Assembly (NCBI RefSeq): GCF_004331285.1
Contig: NZ_SJOH01000011.1
Span: 56,312 to 120,311, forward strand
DNA from: Acinetobacter sp. ANC 3781
GTDB lineage: Bacteria; Pseudomonadota; Gammaproteobacteria; Pseudomonadales; Moraxellaceae
DNA: 64,000 bases
Reading direction: 5' to 3'
Each line of letters starts with the position of its first letter. Position 1 is the first letter of the stretch. Under the pieces are notes generated by a model. It saw only the letters and a program-made list of their open reading frames with translations, was not told where the DNA came from and searched no databases. Positions 1-10,242 of this stretch are shown here, one piece after another. Both the position numbers and the translations under genes were made by a program.

Positions 1-1
1 A

Positions 2-667
2 GATGGTTCAGGCATTGCTCATATTCAAGCACCAAAATTGGATGATTATCCTGCTGTAACTTGGGATTCATCGACATCTAAGCGTGTAAACTTAGACACC
101 ATTACACAAGAAGAAATGAATTCTTGGCAACCGGGCGATACCTTATTGCTTAACGGTACAATCTATACAGGCCGTGACGCTGCGCACAAACGTATGTGTG
201 AAATGTTAGATAACGGTGAAGAACTTCCAGTCGATCTTAAAGGTAAATTCATTTACTACGTGGGTCCAGTCGATCCGATTGGTGATGAAGTGGTTGGTCC
301 TGCAGGCCCGACAACTGCAACACGTATGGATAAATTCACGCGTCAGGTTCTAGAAGCAACTGGCTTGTATGGCATGATTGGTAAAGCAGACCGTGGTCCG
401 ACGGCTATCGAAGCAATTAAAGACAACAAAGCGACATATTTGATGGCTGTAGGTGGCGCTGCTTACCTCGTATCTAAAGCTGTTCGTGAAGCTGAAGTTG
501 TAGCTTTTGCTGACTTGGGTATGGAAGCAATCTACAAATTTGTTGTTGAAGATATGCCAGTATCTGTAGCGGTAGACGTAAATGGTACTTCTATTCACGC
601 GACTGCACCTAAAATCTGGCAAGCCAAAATTGGTAAAATTCCAGTAGTGGATGCGGCTGCAGTTTAA
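2..667 (+). CDS. fumA: class I fumarate hydratase, C-terminal part (5' end outside window)
   Basis: This is the C-terminal part of an iron-sulfur class I fumarase, which interconverts fumarate and malate in the TCA cycle. The reading frame is open from base 2, so the gene is cut by the window edge; the TTG at 38 is an internal codon. What is visible matches the Fumerase_C (beta) domain: GDTLLLNG, then YVGPVDPIGDEVVGPAGPTT and a GKADRG segment. The catalytic alpha domain with its Fe-S cysteines lies off the window. A strong terminator follows directly. The family call is secure; the exact symbol among class I fumarases is a convention. Confidence 0.92.
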   Translation, partial: DGSGIAHIQAPKLDDYPAVTWDSSTSKRVNLDTITQEEMNSWQPGDTLLLNGTIYTGRDAAHKRMCEMLDNGEELPVDLKGKFIYYVGPVDPIGDEVVGPAGPTTATRMDKFTRQVLEATGLYGMIGKADRGPTAIEAIKDNKATYLMAVGGAAYLVSKAVREAEVVAFADLGMEAIYKFVVEDMPVSVAVDVNGTSIHATAPKIWQAKIGKIPVVDAAAV

Positions 668-680
668 TTTTCTAAGCTAA

Positions 681-704
681 AAAAGCACCCGAATGGGTGC
701 TTTT
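681..704 (+). terminator. Rho-independent terminator of the fumarase gene
   Basis: A hairpin AAAAGCACCC-GAAT-GGGTGCTTTT followed by a T run lies 14 bases after the fumarase stop codon. Confidence 0.9.
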
Positions 705-778
705 TTATTTCTATAAACAAGTATTTCTTACTTACCAGAAGATCGCTGGCCTTCAGTTTCAAACTGAGAAATGTGTAT

Positions 779-1492
779 TTACCACGTCCTTGGATCCCAC
801 GGCTTAAAGGGTGTAGTCAGTTGTACATCTTCCGCAGGGTCATATTTAGCAGGCTTAAGCTTCTGAGCTTTTTTACGTACCTTACCTGTATTTGAATCTT
901 GGGCTACAAAGTTAAAACTTTCCGACTTTAACTGGGTAAATGCGATTTCGTTTAAACCTGCTTTTTCAGATACAAGTATCAATGGTCCAGAAATTTCATG
1001 ACGAGTGCTTAAATTTTCTTCATCATATTTAATAAAATAAGACTGCCCTGCTTCCACAGTAAAATCTAGATATTTAGGCTTTTGAAAATGCTGTACACCT
1101 ACAGGCCGGCTGGTCGACAAGCGATACGTTCCTGCAGGCAATTCAATCCAATAATAATGATTATTTAACAAACTCGGAATACGCTCACTGTTAATAAAAA
1201 GACTGGATGCCACAATTTCTTGACGATTCCATTTACTATCAGGACGATACATATACACAAGGGCCGCTTGCTCACTTTGGGCTTGTACCGGTTGAAAGCG
1301 CTGTCCTACTTTTTGATTGACCCAACCTCCAATAGTAAACATACCAAAACGGTATTGCTCCAATAGACCCGGTTCATGTTCAGTATTTACAGGTTTTAAG
1401 GTTGATGTTGCTTGAGCATGTTCAAAAGCAGATTTGCCATGACAACCCATTAAAATAATACTTGCACAGACCGCAATACAGACTCCACGCAT
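779..1492 (-). CDS. DUF2846-like lipoprotein
   Basis: A 237-residue protein starting with a lipoprotein signal peptide: a hydrophobic stretch ending in LMGC, so Cys17 would be lipidated and the protein anchored in an envelope membrane. The middle part (about residues 75-160) contains the pattern VYMYRPDS...NSERIPSL...YYWIELPAGTYRL, which resembles the DUF2846 beta-rich domain of small bacterial lipoproteins. The C-terminus is lysine-rich and proline-rich. It stands alone between the convergent fumarase and the co-oriented clpX. Its molecular function is unknown. The lipoprotein call is secure, the domain call is from pattern memory. Confidence 0.75.
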   Translation of the reverse strand: MRGVCIAVCASIILMGCHGKSAFEHAQATSTLKPVNTEHEPGLLEQYRFGMFTIGGWVNQKVGQRFQPVQAQSEQAALVYMYRPDSKWNRQEIVASSLFINSERIPSLLNNHYYWIELPAGTYRLSTSRPVGVQHFQKPKYLDFTVEAGQSYFIKYDEENLSTRHEISGPLILVSEKAGLNEIAFTQLKSESFNFVAQDSNTGKVRKKAQKLKPAKYDPAEDVQLTTPFKPWDPRTW

Positions 1493-1647
1493 GATTTTCC
1501 CTCACCGCGTATTTTTTATTTTTGTACTCAATTAAACACTTAATTTTTCGCTAGATGGATCGCGACATTGATCTGAGTTAGTTGATCTTATTTAGACGTC
1601 CGCGCCTAGTATTTGAGATTAACATTGCAGTTTATTTTTGGAAATAA

Positions 1648-1682
1648 AAAACGTGCGAAAACACCAGTTTTCCGCACGTTTC
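1648..1682 (-). terminator. Rho-independent terminator of clpX
   Basis: Read on the minus strand, AAACGTGCGGAAAAC and GTTTTCGCACGTTT form a long stem with a short loop, followed by TTTTATTTCC. It lies 15 bases after the clpX stop codon. Confidence 0.85.
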
Positions 1683-1696
1683 AGACGAATAGCGAA

Positions 1697-3007
1697 TTAA
1701 GCAGATTTAGAATTTATAACTTTCAAATCTACTTTAGGCGCAGTTTCAGTCTCTGTTTTAGCTTGACGCTCTGCCTTTAACTCTGGCTTTCCTTCACCAC
1801 TAATTACCGCATCATTTACAATCACGGTACCAACATCGGTACGGCTTGGTAAATCATACATAGTTTCAAGTAAAGAGTTTTCCAGGATTGAACGCAGACC
1901 ACGTGCCCCTGTATTATGTTCTAAGGCTTTTTTCGCAATAGCACGCAATGCAGAATCTTCAAACACCAAGTCAACATTTTCCATATCGAATAAATATTGG
2001 TATTGGCGTGTTAAGGCATTTTTTGGCTCAGTCAGAATCTGCATAAGCGCTTCTTCATCCAGCTCTTCCAAAGTTGCAATAACTGGTAGACGACCAATGA
2101 ATTCTGGAATTAAACCAAATTTCACCAAGTCATTTGCTTCTACTTGACGGAATAAATCAGACAATTTTTTACTTTCGTCTTTTTTCTTCACATCTGCTGT
2201 GAAACCAATCCCGCCTTTTTCTTGACGTTGTTGTACAATTTTCTCTAAACCTGAAAATGCACCACCACAAATAAACAAGATATTTGAGGTATCAATCTGA
2301 ATGAACTCTTGTTGCGGATGCTTACGGCCACCTTGGGGTGGTATTGAAGCAACCGTACCTTCAATCATTTTTAATAATGCTTGCTGAACGCCTTCACCCG
2401 ATACATCACGGGTAATCGATGGGTTTTCAGACTTGCGGGTAATCTTGTCGATTTCATCGATATAGATAATCCCTTTTTGCGCTTTCTCTACATCGTAATC
2501 CGCTTTTTGAAGAAGTTTTTGTACGATATTTTCAACATCTTCACCCACATAACCGGCTTCGGTTAAAGTCGTTGCATCTGCCATGGCAAATGGAACATCG
2601 AGAAGACGTGCTAGAGTTTGTGCAAGTAAAGTTTTACCTGAACCTGTTGGTCCAACCAGCAAAATATTACTTTTCGCAAGTTCTACCGCCTCATCAGATT
2701 TATGACCTGAATGGGTAACTTTTAAACGTTTGTAGTGGTTATACACTGCAACTGAAAGCGTTTTTTTGGCAACATCTTGACCAATGACATATTGATCTAA
2801 TGCAGCACGAATTTCATGTGGTTTTGGCAAAGGCTTAGTTGCCCAATCACCCGATTCTACTTGTTGACTGGTCTGGACTAAATCTAAGCATACGTCCACA
2901 CACTCATTACAGATGTAAGCGTCTTCACCTGCAATCAGTTTCCCGACTTCAGACTGCGTTTTACCGCAAAATGAACAATGCTTTTGTCCTTGAGGATGTT
3001 CGGACAT
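1697..3007 (-). CDS. clpX: ATP-dependent Clp protease, ATP-binding subunit ClpX
   Basis: Cytosolic AAA+ unfoldase that feeds substrates into ClpP. The 436-residue length is normal. The N-terminal zinc-binding domain has four cysteines (C11, C14, C33, C36). Walker A is GPTGSGKT at 119-126 and Walker B IDEID at 183-187. The pore loop GYVG (152-155) and the ClpP-docking loop IGF in GGIGFTADV are present. It lies just downstream of clpP on the same strand with a 27-base gap, so the two are probably co-transcribed and make the ClpXP protease. A terminator follows clpX. Confidence 0.98.
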   Translation of the reverse strand: MSEHPQGQKHCSFCGKTQSEVGKLIAGEDAYICNECVDVCLDLVQTSQQVESGDWATKPLPKPHEIRAALDQYVIGQDVAKKTLSVAVYNHYKRLKVTHSGHKSDEAVELAKSNILLVGPTGSGKTLLAQTLARLLDVPFAMADATTLTEAGYVGEDVENIVQKLLQKADYDVEKAQKGIIYIDEIDKITRKSENPSITRDVSGEGVQQALLKMIEGTVASIPPQGGRKHPQQEFIQIDTSNILFICGGAFSGLEKIVQQRQEKGGIGFTADVKKKDESKKLSDLFRQVEANDLVKFGLIPEFIGRLPVIATLEELDEEALMQILTEPKNALTRQYQYLFDMENVDLVFEDSALRAIAKKALEHNTGARGLRSILENSLLETMYDLPSRTDVGTVIVNDAVISGEGKPELKAERQAKTETETAPKVDLKVINSKSA

Positions 3008-3034
3008 ATTTACTCCAATATTAAAATCTGAAAA

Positions 3035-3640
3035 TTATGGACGTTTACTTAACACTTCATCCACGAGACCGTATTCTTTAGCAGCTTGAGCTGTCATAAA
3101 GTTGTCACGGTCAGTATCTCTTGCCACAGTTTCATAGTCTTGACCACTATGCTCTGCCATTAAACGGTTTAAACGTTCTTTAATGAATAGAATTTCACGT
3201 GCGTGAATTTCAATATCCGATGCTTGACCACGGAAACCACCTAGTGGTTGGTGAATCATGACACGGGCATTTTCCAAGCAATAACGTTTGCCTTTTGCAC
3301 CTGCATTCAATAAGAACGCACCCATAGATGCTGCCTGACCCATACAGTAAGTTACTACATCCGGTTTAATAAACTGCATGGTGTCATAAATGGCCATACC
3401 TGCAGTCACCGAGCCACCTGGTGAATTAATATAAAGGTGTATATCTTTATCTGGGTTCTCTGCTTCTAAAAACAACATCTGCGCAACAATTAAGTTCGCC
3501 ATGTTGTCTTCAACTTCACCACTCATAAAGATGACACGCTCACGTAAAAGACGTGAAAAAATATCAAAAGAACGCTCGCCACGAGACGATTGCTCTACGA
3601 CCATTGGTACTAAAGCGCTATTAATTGTTGGAACATACAT
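3035..3640 (-). CDS. clpP: ATP-dependent Clp protease, proteolytic subunit ClpP
   Basis: Serine protease subunit of ClpXP (201 residues, normal length), forming a tetradecameric barrel in the cytosol. The catalytic triad is visible: Ser105 in GQAASMGAF, His130 in VMIHQPLGG and Asp179 in DTDRDNFM. Those correspond to S98, H123 and D172 of the mature E. coli numbering. The order tig, clpP, clpX on one strand is the conserved proteobacterial order. No sigma-32-like promoter was apparent in the 190 bases between tig and clpP. Confidence 0.98.
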   Translation of the reverse strand: MYVPTINSALVPMVVEQSSRGERSFDIFSRLLRERVIFMSGEVEDNMANLIVAQMLFLEAENPDKDIHLYINSPGGSVTAGMAIYDTMQFIKPDVVTYCMGQAASMGAFLLNAGAKGKRYCLENARVMIHQPLGGFRGQASDIEIHAREILFIKERLNRLMAEHSGQDYETVARDTDRDNFMTAQAAKEYGLVDEVLSKRP

Positions 3641-3794
3641 ACGTTATTTATTCCTAAATTTTTTGTTACTCAACTCATATTCACAATATGAGGGATAATT
3701 GTCGAAATTGCAAAATATTCCCAATTAAATAACAGATATTTTTTGCATGCGCATTATTAATACAAGGCACGCTCAAGATAAGCTGAATATATAA

Positions 3795-3819
3795 AAAAAG
3801 GCGCATGATGCGCCTTTTT
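3795..3819 (-). terminator. Terminator after tig
   Basis: An AAAAAGGCGC / GCGCCTTTTT hairpin with a tight ATGAT centre lies 14 bases after the tig stop codon. It separates tig from clpP, so clpPX likely has its own promoter. Confidence 0.85.
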
Positions 3820-3833
3820 CCGATCAGCTAAGC

Positions 3834-5168
3834 TTAGCCTTGTTGACGAGCTTGTTGCTCTTTCAACAATTCTTCGTAGCTTACCGCTGTATCAGTTACT
3901 TTAGCAGACGCTAAAATGTGATCAACAATTTGATCTTCTAACACAACTGCTTCGATTTGAGCACGTTGCTGTTTGTCATTTTTGAAGTATTCAATCACTT
4001 CAGTCGGGTCTTCGTAAGAAGAAGCCATGTCGTCGATGTAAGCTTCAACGCGAGCAGGATCAACTTCAATTTTAGCATCAGCTAAAACTTTGCTGACCAA
4101 TACACCTAGTTTAACGGCTTTTTCAGCTTGTTCTTTGAACAAGTCATCTGGAAGCATGCTGCTGTCAAATGCTTGCGCGCCTTGAGCACCAAACTGTTGA
4201 GTGAATTGTTGAATCATTTGTTGACGTTGACGGTCAATCTCTTGAGCCAACATTGACTCAGGAACTTCAACTTCGTTTGCAGCTACAAGCGCATCAAAAG
4301 TTGCCGCTTTAACTTGGTTACGAAGACCATTCTTCACTTCACGATCCATATTTTTGCGAACGTCAGCTTTTAATTTTTCAACGCCTTCTTCTTCAGTTAA
4401 ACCAAAGATTTTCAAGAATTCAGCATCAATTTCTGGAAGTTTTGATTTTTCAACAAGCTTTACAGTGATTTTGAACTGTGCAGCTTTACCAGCAAGGTTT
4501 TCAGCTTGATAGTCTTCAGGGAAAGTTACATCAATAACTTTCTCTTCGCCTTTCTTCATACCAACGATACCGTCTTCGAAGCCGGGAATCATACGACCAG
4601 AACCTAAAACAAGTTTAAAGTCTTCAGCAGTACCGCCTTCAAACTTCTCACCGTCAACAGTACCTTCGAAATCGAAAGTTACTTGCATGTCTTTTTTAGC
4701 CATGCCTTTGGTTTCAGCCCAAGTTTGACGCTGTTTTTGAAGGTTTTCAATCATTTGGTCAACGTCTTTGTCGTTAACTTCAGTTGTTTTACGTTCAACT
4801 TCCAAAGCATCAAAAGCTTTCACTTCAACTTCTGGATAAACTTCTACAGTTGCTTCATAAACAAGAGCATCTTCTTTATTTTCAACTTTATCAATGTTTG
4901 GCATGCCAACAGCATTGATTTTTTCTTGCTGAATTGCTTCGAATACTGTGTCACGAATTACATCGTTGACAACTTCTTGATAAATACCCGCGCCATATTC
5001 ACGACGTACAACATTTAAAGGCACTTTACCTGGACGGAAGCCGTTGATCTTCACAGTTTTAGCAGTGCGTTTTAAACGAGCTTCAAATTGCTCGTTCACA
5101 CGGCTCGTCGGTACAGATACATTTAAACGACGGGCAACGCCCGAAACCGCTTCAGAAGTTACTTGCAT
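3834..5168 (-). CDS. tig: trigger factor, ribosome-associated chaperone and prolyl isomerase
   Basis: Trigger factor binds the ribosomal exit tunnel through protein L23 and holds nascent chains. The frame is open up to 5243, but the real start is the ATG at 5168 (MQVTSEAV), preceded by a GAGGAAG ribosome site, giving 444 residues. The ribosome-binding signature GFRPGKVP is at residues 44-51. The central FKBP-type domain (about 155-240, with [16 protein letters not shown]) and the helical C-terminal arms follow. It precedes clpP and clpX on the same strand. Confidence 0.97.
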   Translation of the reverse strand: MQVTSEAVSGVARRLNVSVPTSRVNEQFEARLKRTAKTVKINGFRPGKVPLNVVRREYGAGIYQEVVNDVIRDTVFEAIQQEKINAVGMPNIDKVENKEDALVYEATVEVYPEVEVKAFDALEVERKTTEVNDKDVDQMIENLQKQRQTWAETKGMAKKDMQVTFDFEGTVDGEKFEGGTAEDFKLVLGSGRMIPGFEDGIVGMKKGEEKVIDVTFPEDYQAENLAGKAAQFKITVKLVEKSKLPEIDAEFLKIFGLTEEEGVEKLKADVRKNMDREVKNGLRNQVKAATFDALVAANEVEVPESMLAQEIDRQRQQMIQQFTQQFGAQGAQAFDSSMLPDDLFKEQAEKAVKLGVLVSKVLADAKIEVDPARVEAYIDDMASSYEDPTEVIEYFKNDKQQRAQIEAVVLEDQIVDHILASAKVTDTAVSYEELLKEQQARQQG

Positions 5169-5357
5169 GGCTTCCTCGATATAGAAATAGTAATTGCAAT
5201 TTTGAAAGTGCCATATTATATGACAACATTGGAAGATATACAAAACAGGATGAGTTAACCACTAATTTTGTGCTGTTCTACAATTAAATTTAAATTTTAT
5301 GTAAAAAAACCTCCTATCTTTACTTCTTGTCGACACTTTTGTTTGTTTTTTATTGCA

Positions 5358-5376
5358 AATGATAAGCCTTATCATT
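5358..5376. promoter_or_regulatory. Fur box upstream of the first TonB-dependent receptor
   Basis: AATGATAAGCCTTATCATT is a perfect 19-bp inverted repeat matching the Fur consensus in its AATGATAA half-sites. It lies 73 bases before the chosen start at 5449, the position expected for iron-dependent repression. Confidence 0.85.
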
Positions 5377-5448
5377 AATATTACTGCGTTTGTTTTTATT
5401 TATTTTATTTTCAATTATTTATCTCGTCCATCTTTGGAATTCTATTTT

Positions 5449-7653
5449 ATGAGTCAGTTCAACCTTCGTCCGCTTAGTCTTGCTATTCTAGGAATTACGT
5501 CTACTTCTATTTTTGCAAATACTGAAACCGCATCTGCTCCCCATCAACTTTCAACAATTGTGGTTTCAGCTACGGGCTATGAACAAAAAATAAAAGATGC
5601 GCCTGCTTCTATTACAGTGATCACTGCAGAAGATTTTAAAAATAAAAGAATTAATTCCATTGCAGATGCTTTGGTGGATGTGGAAGGTGTCGACATTAGC
5701 CCTACCGCAGGTAAAACTGGCGGGCTAAATATTCGTATTCGTGGTATGGATTCAGAATATACACTCGTTTTAATTGATGGACGCCGTCAAAATAGTACAG
5801 GTGATATCGCCCCAAATGGCTTTGGTGAATCCAATAACAGTTTTATACCTCCAATTTCAGCAATTGAACGAATTGAAGTGATTCGTGGACCTGCATCTAC
5901 GCTTTATGGTTCCGATGCTATTGGTGGTGTAATCAATATTATTACTAAAAAAGTTTCACCTGAATGGACAGGTGCTGTCACCCTAGAAGGGACGCTTAAC
6001 CCTAATTACTCTGACTTCGGTAATCAACGTGCTGTAGATGCTTTCGTATCTGGTCCTTTAATTCAAAATTTACTGGGTATTCAACTTCGTGGACGTAAAG
6101 CTGAACGAGACCAATCACATTTAACTCCAGATGCCAATTCAGATACTGAATTATCTCAAGGTAATAGTCCGACAAAGTCTGATTTGGAAACTATGGGGGT
6201 TCGTCTTACTTTGACCCCGACGGATCATCATGATATTTCTGCAGAATATGAACAGACTGAGCAATGGTATGACAACAGTAAAGGACAGCTCGGTACTTTA
6301 GGTGCAAATGGGGGCTATAACTCTTCACAAGAATATAATCGTGAAAAAATGATTCTTGCTCATACTTGGCGCAACAGCCTAGGAACACTGGAATCAAGTG
6401 TTAGCAACACTCAGACAGAAACAATTGGACGATTAATTCCTTCCCGAGCGCAAGGTGGCTCAACTGTGGTAACCCCGCGTCTTTTAGAAAGTGAAGATAC
6501 AATTTTTGATACAAAATTTACCACGCAACATTTTGATGGACACAATGTTACGCTGGGCGGTCAATGGTGGGACGCGAGCATTAAAGATGGCTTACGTGTT
6601 AATAAAGAAGTTTCATTTGATCAGTTAGGTTTATTTGCAGAAGATACCTGGGCATTAACAGACAGCTTAGCTTTAACTCTGGGATTACGTTTCGACGATA
6701 ATAGTACCTTTGGTGATTTTTGGACGCCCCGTGCTTATTTAGTCTGGAATACCAATGATAATTGGACACTCAAAGGTGGCTATTCAGAGGGTTACAAAGC
6801 ACCACGTTTAGAACGCTTAACTAATGGTATTTATAATGTGAGTGGACAGGGTCGTACCCCATTATTTGGTAATCCGGAGTTGAAACCTGAAACCAGTAAA
6901 AATTTAGAGTTTGGGACTTATTTTAATAACAATTCTAATTTTGATGCCAATATCACGGCTTTTTACAGCCAGATTGAAGATAAAATTGTAAACGGAAATA
7001 CCGAATTTAGTTGTAATACAAATACCACTACTACTTCAGACAGTAATTGGTCTAAAGCAGATTGTGAAGCCTATATGGCCTCTATTGGAACACCTTGGGG
7101 TATGGGCAACCATCCAACAAATGGACGACCTGACTCATGGAATGTAGTACGTCCAACTAATGCTGAAAAAGCTGAAGTATATGGGATAGAAACAGGTTTC
7201 AACTGGGAATTTGCACCCACTTGGAAGTTGGGTGTTAATTACACATGGACTGAAACTGAAATTAAAGATAGTACTTTAGGTAATCCGCCTCTTAACGATA
7301 CACCAGAGCATATTGTAAATACCTCTTTAAAATGGCAGGCATCCGATCATCTTAACTTATGGGCACGTGGTGAATATCGTAGTGAAAGAGCGCGCTTTAC
7401 TTTTACTTACGACAATTTAACTGCTGAGAATCAAAAGGTTTATAATGATTTAGGCGATTTTAAAGGCTATGCATTATTACATCTTGGATCTAATTTTAAT
7501 GTGAATGACAATTGGGATATTGGTGTTGCCTTATATAATGTATTCGACAAAAATTTTACTGACTACGAGTTAGTCGACGGAAGTTATTACAATCGTTATA
7601 GCAATACTCAAGAAGGTCGCCGCGTCCAATTGAGCACCACCTTTAAATTCTAA
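5449..7653 (+). CDS. TonB-dependent ferric-siderophore receptor, FepA/CirA-like
   Basis: Outer-membrane receptor that imports a ferric siderophore with TonB energy. The frame opens at 5353, inside the Fur box region, so I choose the ATG at 5449, which starts a clean signal peptide ending in SIFA (23 residues) and gives 734 residues. A TonB-box-like STIVVSA follows. The plug runs through APASITVITAEDF and ERIEVIRGPASTLYGSDAIGGVINI. A 22-strand barrel ends with the usual terminal phenylalanine (STTFKF). The plug is closest to catecholate receptors of the FepA/CirA/PirA group; the true ligand cannot be read from sequence. It is monocistronic, with a Fur box before and a terminator after. Confidence 0.9.
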   Translation: MSQFNLRPLSLAILGITSTSIFANTETASAPHQLSTIVVSATGYEQKIKDAPASITVITAEDFKNKRINSIADALVDVEGVDISPTAGKTGGLNIRIRGMDSEYTLVLIDGRRQNSTGDIAPNGFGESNNSFIPPISAIERIEVIRGPASTLYGSDAIGGVINIITKKVSPEWTGAVTLEGTLNPNYSDFGNQRAVDAFVSGPLIQNLLGIQLRGRKAERDQSHLTPDANSDTELSQGNSPTKSDLETMGVRLTLTPTDHHDISAEYEQTEQWYDNSKGQLGTLGANGGYNSSQEYNREKMILAHTWRNSLGTLESSVSNTQTETIGRLIPSRAQGGSTVVTPRLLESEDTIFDTKFTTQHFDGHNVTLGGQWWDASIKDGLRVNKEVSFDQLGLFAEDTWALTDSLALTLGLRFDDNSTFGDFWTPRAYLVWNTNDNWTLKGGYSEGYKAPRLERLTNGIYNVSGQGRTPLFGNPELKPETSKNLEFGTYFNNNSNFDANITAFYSQIEDKIVNGNTEFSCNTNTTTTSDSNWSKADCEAYMASIGTPWGMGNHPTNGRPDSWNVVRPTNAEKAEVYGIETGFNWEFAPTWKLGVNYTWTETEIKDSTLGNPPLNDTPEHIVNTSLKWQASDHLNLWARGEYRSERARFTFTYDNLTAENQKVYNDLGDFKGYALLHLGSNFNVNDNWDIGVALYNVFDKNFTDYELVDGSYYNRYSNTQEGRRVQLSTTFKF

Positions 7654-7671
7654 TATTCAAAATCCCCATAA

Positions 7672-7695
7672 AAAACCCTGTATAGACAGGGTTTT
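7672..7695 (+). terminator. Terminator after the first receptor
   Basis: AAAACCCTGT-ATAG-ACAGGGTTTT hairpin 18 bases after the stop codon. Confidence 0.88.
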
Positions 7696-7815
7696 CCTAT
7701 ATAACAACATAATCAATTACTTAATCACAATTTGTTACATTATTTCATTTAATATCCCGTTTTAGTCTAACTTAAGAATCGTCAATTCCAATTCAACTTA
7801 ATAGTGATAAAAAAT

Positions 7816-7834
7816 AAGAATCATTATTATTCTC
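7816..7834. promoter_or_regulatory. Fur box upstream of piuA
   Basis: Read on the minus strand, GAGAATAATAATGATTCTT matches 14 of 19 positions of the Fur consensus GATAATGATAATCATTATC. It lies 33 bases before the piuA start codon, so it probably overlaps the promoter. Confidence 0.75.
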
Positions 7835-7867
7835 ATACATTTTCACAGTACACATTTTGAGTTAGAA

Positions 7868-10135
7868 ATGGCCTTCATTAAAACACGCAAAAAAATCGTA
7901 TCTTCTGCGATTGTGTCATCACTTTCAGTCATGGCAGGGAATGCAATTGCACAAGATCAAGTTGCTCAACTTGATACTATCCGTACGCAAGCAGAAGCAG
8001 AACAAACACTAAAAGTAGATAAATCTGCGAATTCCAAGTTTGTGGCTCCGCTGCTCGATACGCCAAAATCAGTTTCTGTGATTTCTAAACAGCTGATTGC
8101 AGATACTCAAGTGACAACTTTAAGCGATGCTTTGCGTACTGTACCTGGTATTACTTTAGGTGCTGGTGAAGGTGGTAACCCAAATGGCGACCGTCCATTT
8201 ATTCGTGGTTATAACTCTGAAAGTTCAATGTATGTCGATGGTGTGCGTAGCGCAACTTCGCAAAACCGTGAAATGTTTGCCGTAGAACAAGTGGAAGTTA
8301 CTAAAGGTTCTGCATCTGCAATGGGTGGTGCAGGTACCACTGGCGGTAGCATTAACATGATTTCTAAAGTTGCGAAACAAGGTGACTTCCTAGAAGGTTC
8401 TGTTGGCGCAGGTACAGACAATTACCAACGTATTACTTTGGATGGCAACAAAGATTTTGGTAATGGTATTGCAGCCCGTGTTGCGGTATTGGGCCACAAA
8501 AATGAAAAAGCCGGTCAAGCCGATGGTGCTGAATATGCACGTGCTGGTATTGCGCCAAGTATTACTTTTGGTTTGGACACCCCTACTCGTGCAACTTTAA
8601 GCTATTACTACTTAAAATCTGACGATACTCCAGATTCGGGTGTTCCATATTGGACTTCAACTGGTCCTAATACTGGTGTAACAACTGGTAAACCATTAAA
8701 TGCAAAACAAGGTATTTACTATGGTTGGTTGGATCGTGATTTCCAAAAACAAGAAAATCAGATTGGTACAATTAAGTTAGAACATGATCTAACTGATAAT
8801 TTAACGATTAGTAATACAGCTGTTTATAGTAATTCGAAGAATGATTATATTTGGACACAACCAGATGACTCTAAAGGCAATATTGCAAATAATGAAGTGT
8901 GGCGTCGAGTAAATTCTCGTATTAGCGATACAAATACATTTACTGATCAACTTGCATTGACGGGTAAATTTAATACTGGTGCTCTTAAACATAGCTTTAA
9001 TACGGGTGCAGAATACAGTAAACAAGAATCAGATAAAGGTAGCTATAACGTTACTTCTCGTACTGGCCAGCCTATTGGCGGTTCTGATGATGCTGCTACA
9101 ACTAATGTTAATGAAAATGCTTGTGTTTTAGGTACGGGAGTAGCATCTAACGGTTGGTGTACGGATGCTTATAATCCTAACCCTCATGATCGCTTTAATG
9201 ACATTATTACAGCGGCACCAAAAGCAAGTACAACAGAAACCGAAAGTACTTCTGTTTATTTGTTAGATAACATCGAATTAAATTCACAATGGTTATTAGA
9301 CCTTGGTGTTCGTTGGGATAAATTTGAAACTGAACAAAACATTCATGCTTCGGGCAAAAAATATGTAAGTGACAGTGATTTCTTTAACTATCAAGCAGGT
9401 GTGACTTATAAACCATTAGAAAATGGTTCTATCTATGCAAGTTACGCAACTTCAGCCAACCCAGTTGGGGTGGATGCTGCTGATGGCTCAGAAGGAATTT
9501 CTGTTCCTGGACGTAATACTACCGAAGCACAAGCTGAAGCAATCAACAACCTCAAACCAGAGGAAGTTCGTACCATGGAACTTGGCACAAAGTGGGATTT
9601 ATTTAATGATAAATTAAACTTAACAGCTGCTATTTTCCGTACTGAAAAAACAAATACACGAGCTACTGATACTGATGGTTTTACACGAAACATTGGCGAA
9701 ACTCGTGTAGATGGTCTTGAGCTTGGTGCAAACGGTAACATTACTGATAAATGGGCAGTTTCTGCTGGTTATACCTATTTAGACAGTGAAATTATCGATG
9801 ATGGTGCTGGTACTAATGATGGTAATCAAGTTCAAAATGTTGCGAAAAACTCAGCAACACTCTGGACAACTTACCAAGTATTACCACAATTAACTTTAGG
9901 TGCTGGTGCAACCGCTATGGACAAAGTCTATGGCGATGCTGCTAATACCAAATACGTTCCAGGTTACGTACGTTACGATGCCATGGCGCGTTATAACGTT
10001 AACAAAAATGTTGACCTGCAGTTGAACGTCAACAACCTGTCTGATGAACGCTATTTCACTAAAGCATATTCATCACATTATGCAACTGAAGCAGAAGGCC
10101 GTAGCGCAGTATTATCGCTAAACTTCAAATACTAA
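7868..10135 (+). CDS. piuA: TonB-dependent siderophore receptor, PiuA/Fiu type
   Basis: A 755-residue outer-membrane receptor of the Fiu/PiuA class, which takes up iron bound to catecholates and also admits siderophore-conjugated beta-lactams in Acinetobacter and Pseudomonas. The signal peptide ends at NAIA (residue 28). The plug shows LLDTPKSVSVISKQL, RTVPGITLG, RPFIRGYNSESSMYVDGVR and VEVTKGSASAMGG. The barrel ends with SLNFKY. A Fur box precedes it and a PiuC hydroxylase gene follows, the arrangement seen around piuA in Pseudomonas and fiu-ybiX in E. coli. A terminator-like hairpin separates it from piuC. Confidence 0.88.
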   Translation: MAFIKTRKKIVSSAIVSSLSVMAGNAIAQDQVAQLDTIRTQAEAEQTLKVDKSANSKFVAPLLDTPKSVSVISKQLIADTQVTTLSDALRTVPGITLGAGEGGNPNGDRPFIRGYNSESSMYVDGVRSATSQNREMFAVEQVEVTKGSASAMGGAGTTGGSINMISKVAKQGDFLEGSVGAGTDNYQRITLDGNKDFGNGIAARVAVLGHKNEKAGQADGAEYARAGIAPSITFGLDTPTRATLSYYYLKSDDTPDSGVPYWTSTGPNTGVTTGKPLNAKQGIYYGWLDRDFQKQENQIGTIKLEHDLTDNLTISNTAVYSNSKNDYIWTQPDDSKGNIANNEVWRRVNSRISDTNTFTDQLALTGKFNTGALKHSFNTGAEYSKQESDKGSYNVTSRTGQPIGGSDDAATTNVNENACVLGTGVASNGWCTDAYNPNPHDRFNDIITAAPKASTTETESTSVYLLDNIELNSQWLLDLGVRWDKFETEQNIHASGKKYVSDSDFFNYQAGVTYKPLENGSIYASYATSANPVGVDAADGSEGISVPGRNTTEAQAEAINNLKPEEVRTMELGTKWDLFNDKLNLTAAIFRTEKTNTRATDTDGFTRNIGETRVDGLELGANGNITDKWAVSAGYTYLDSEIIDDGAGTNDGNQVQNVAKNSATLWTTYQVLPQLTLGAGATAMDKVYGDAANTKYVPGYVRYDAMARYNVNKNVDLQLNVNNLSDERYFTKAYSSHYATEAEGRSAVLSLNFKY

Positions 10136-10173
10136 GTTCAATTAAAACCATAACTTAATTATGGATTTAATCT

Positions 10174-10204
10174 AAAATAGCCTCATAATAATGAGGCTAT
10201 TTTT
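10174..10204 (+). terminator. Terminator-like hairpin between piuA and piuC
   Basis: AAAATAGCCTCAT-AATA-ATGAGGCTATTTT is a perfect 13-bp stem followed by a short T tract. It may end most piuA transcripts and leave piuC with reduced read-through. Confidence 0.85.
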
Positions 10205-10242
10205 ATAGCTAAAAAAATTCATTCTTCCAAAGGTGTATTGCC

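Noticed and set aside
4683..5018. 111-codon plus-strand ORF inside tig
   Set aside because: Antisense shadow of a strongly coding gene; Phe- and Asn-rich as expected from the complement of Lys and Glu codons.
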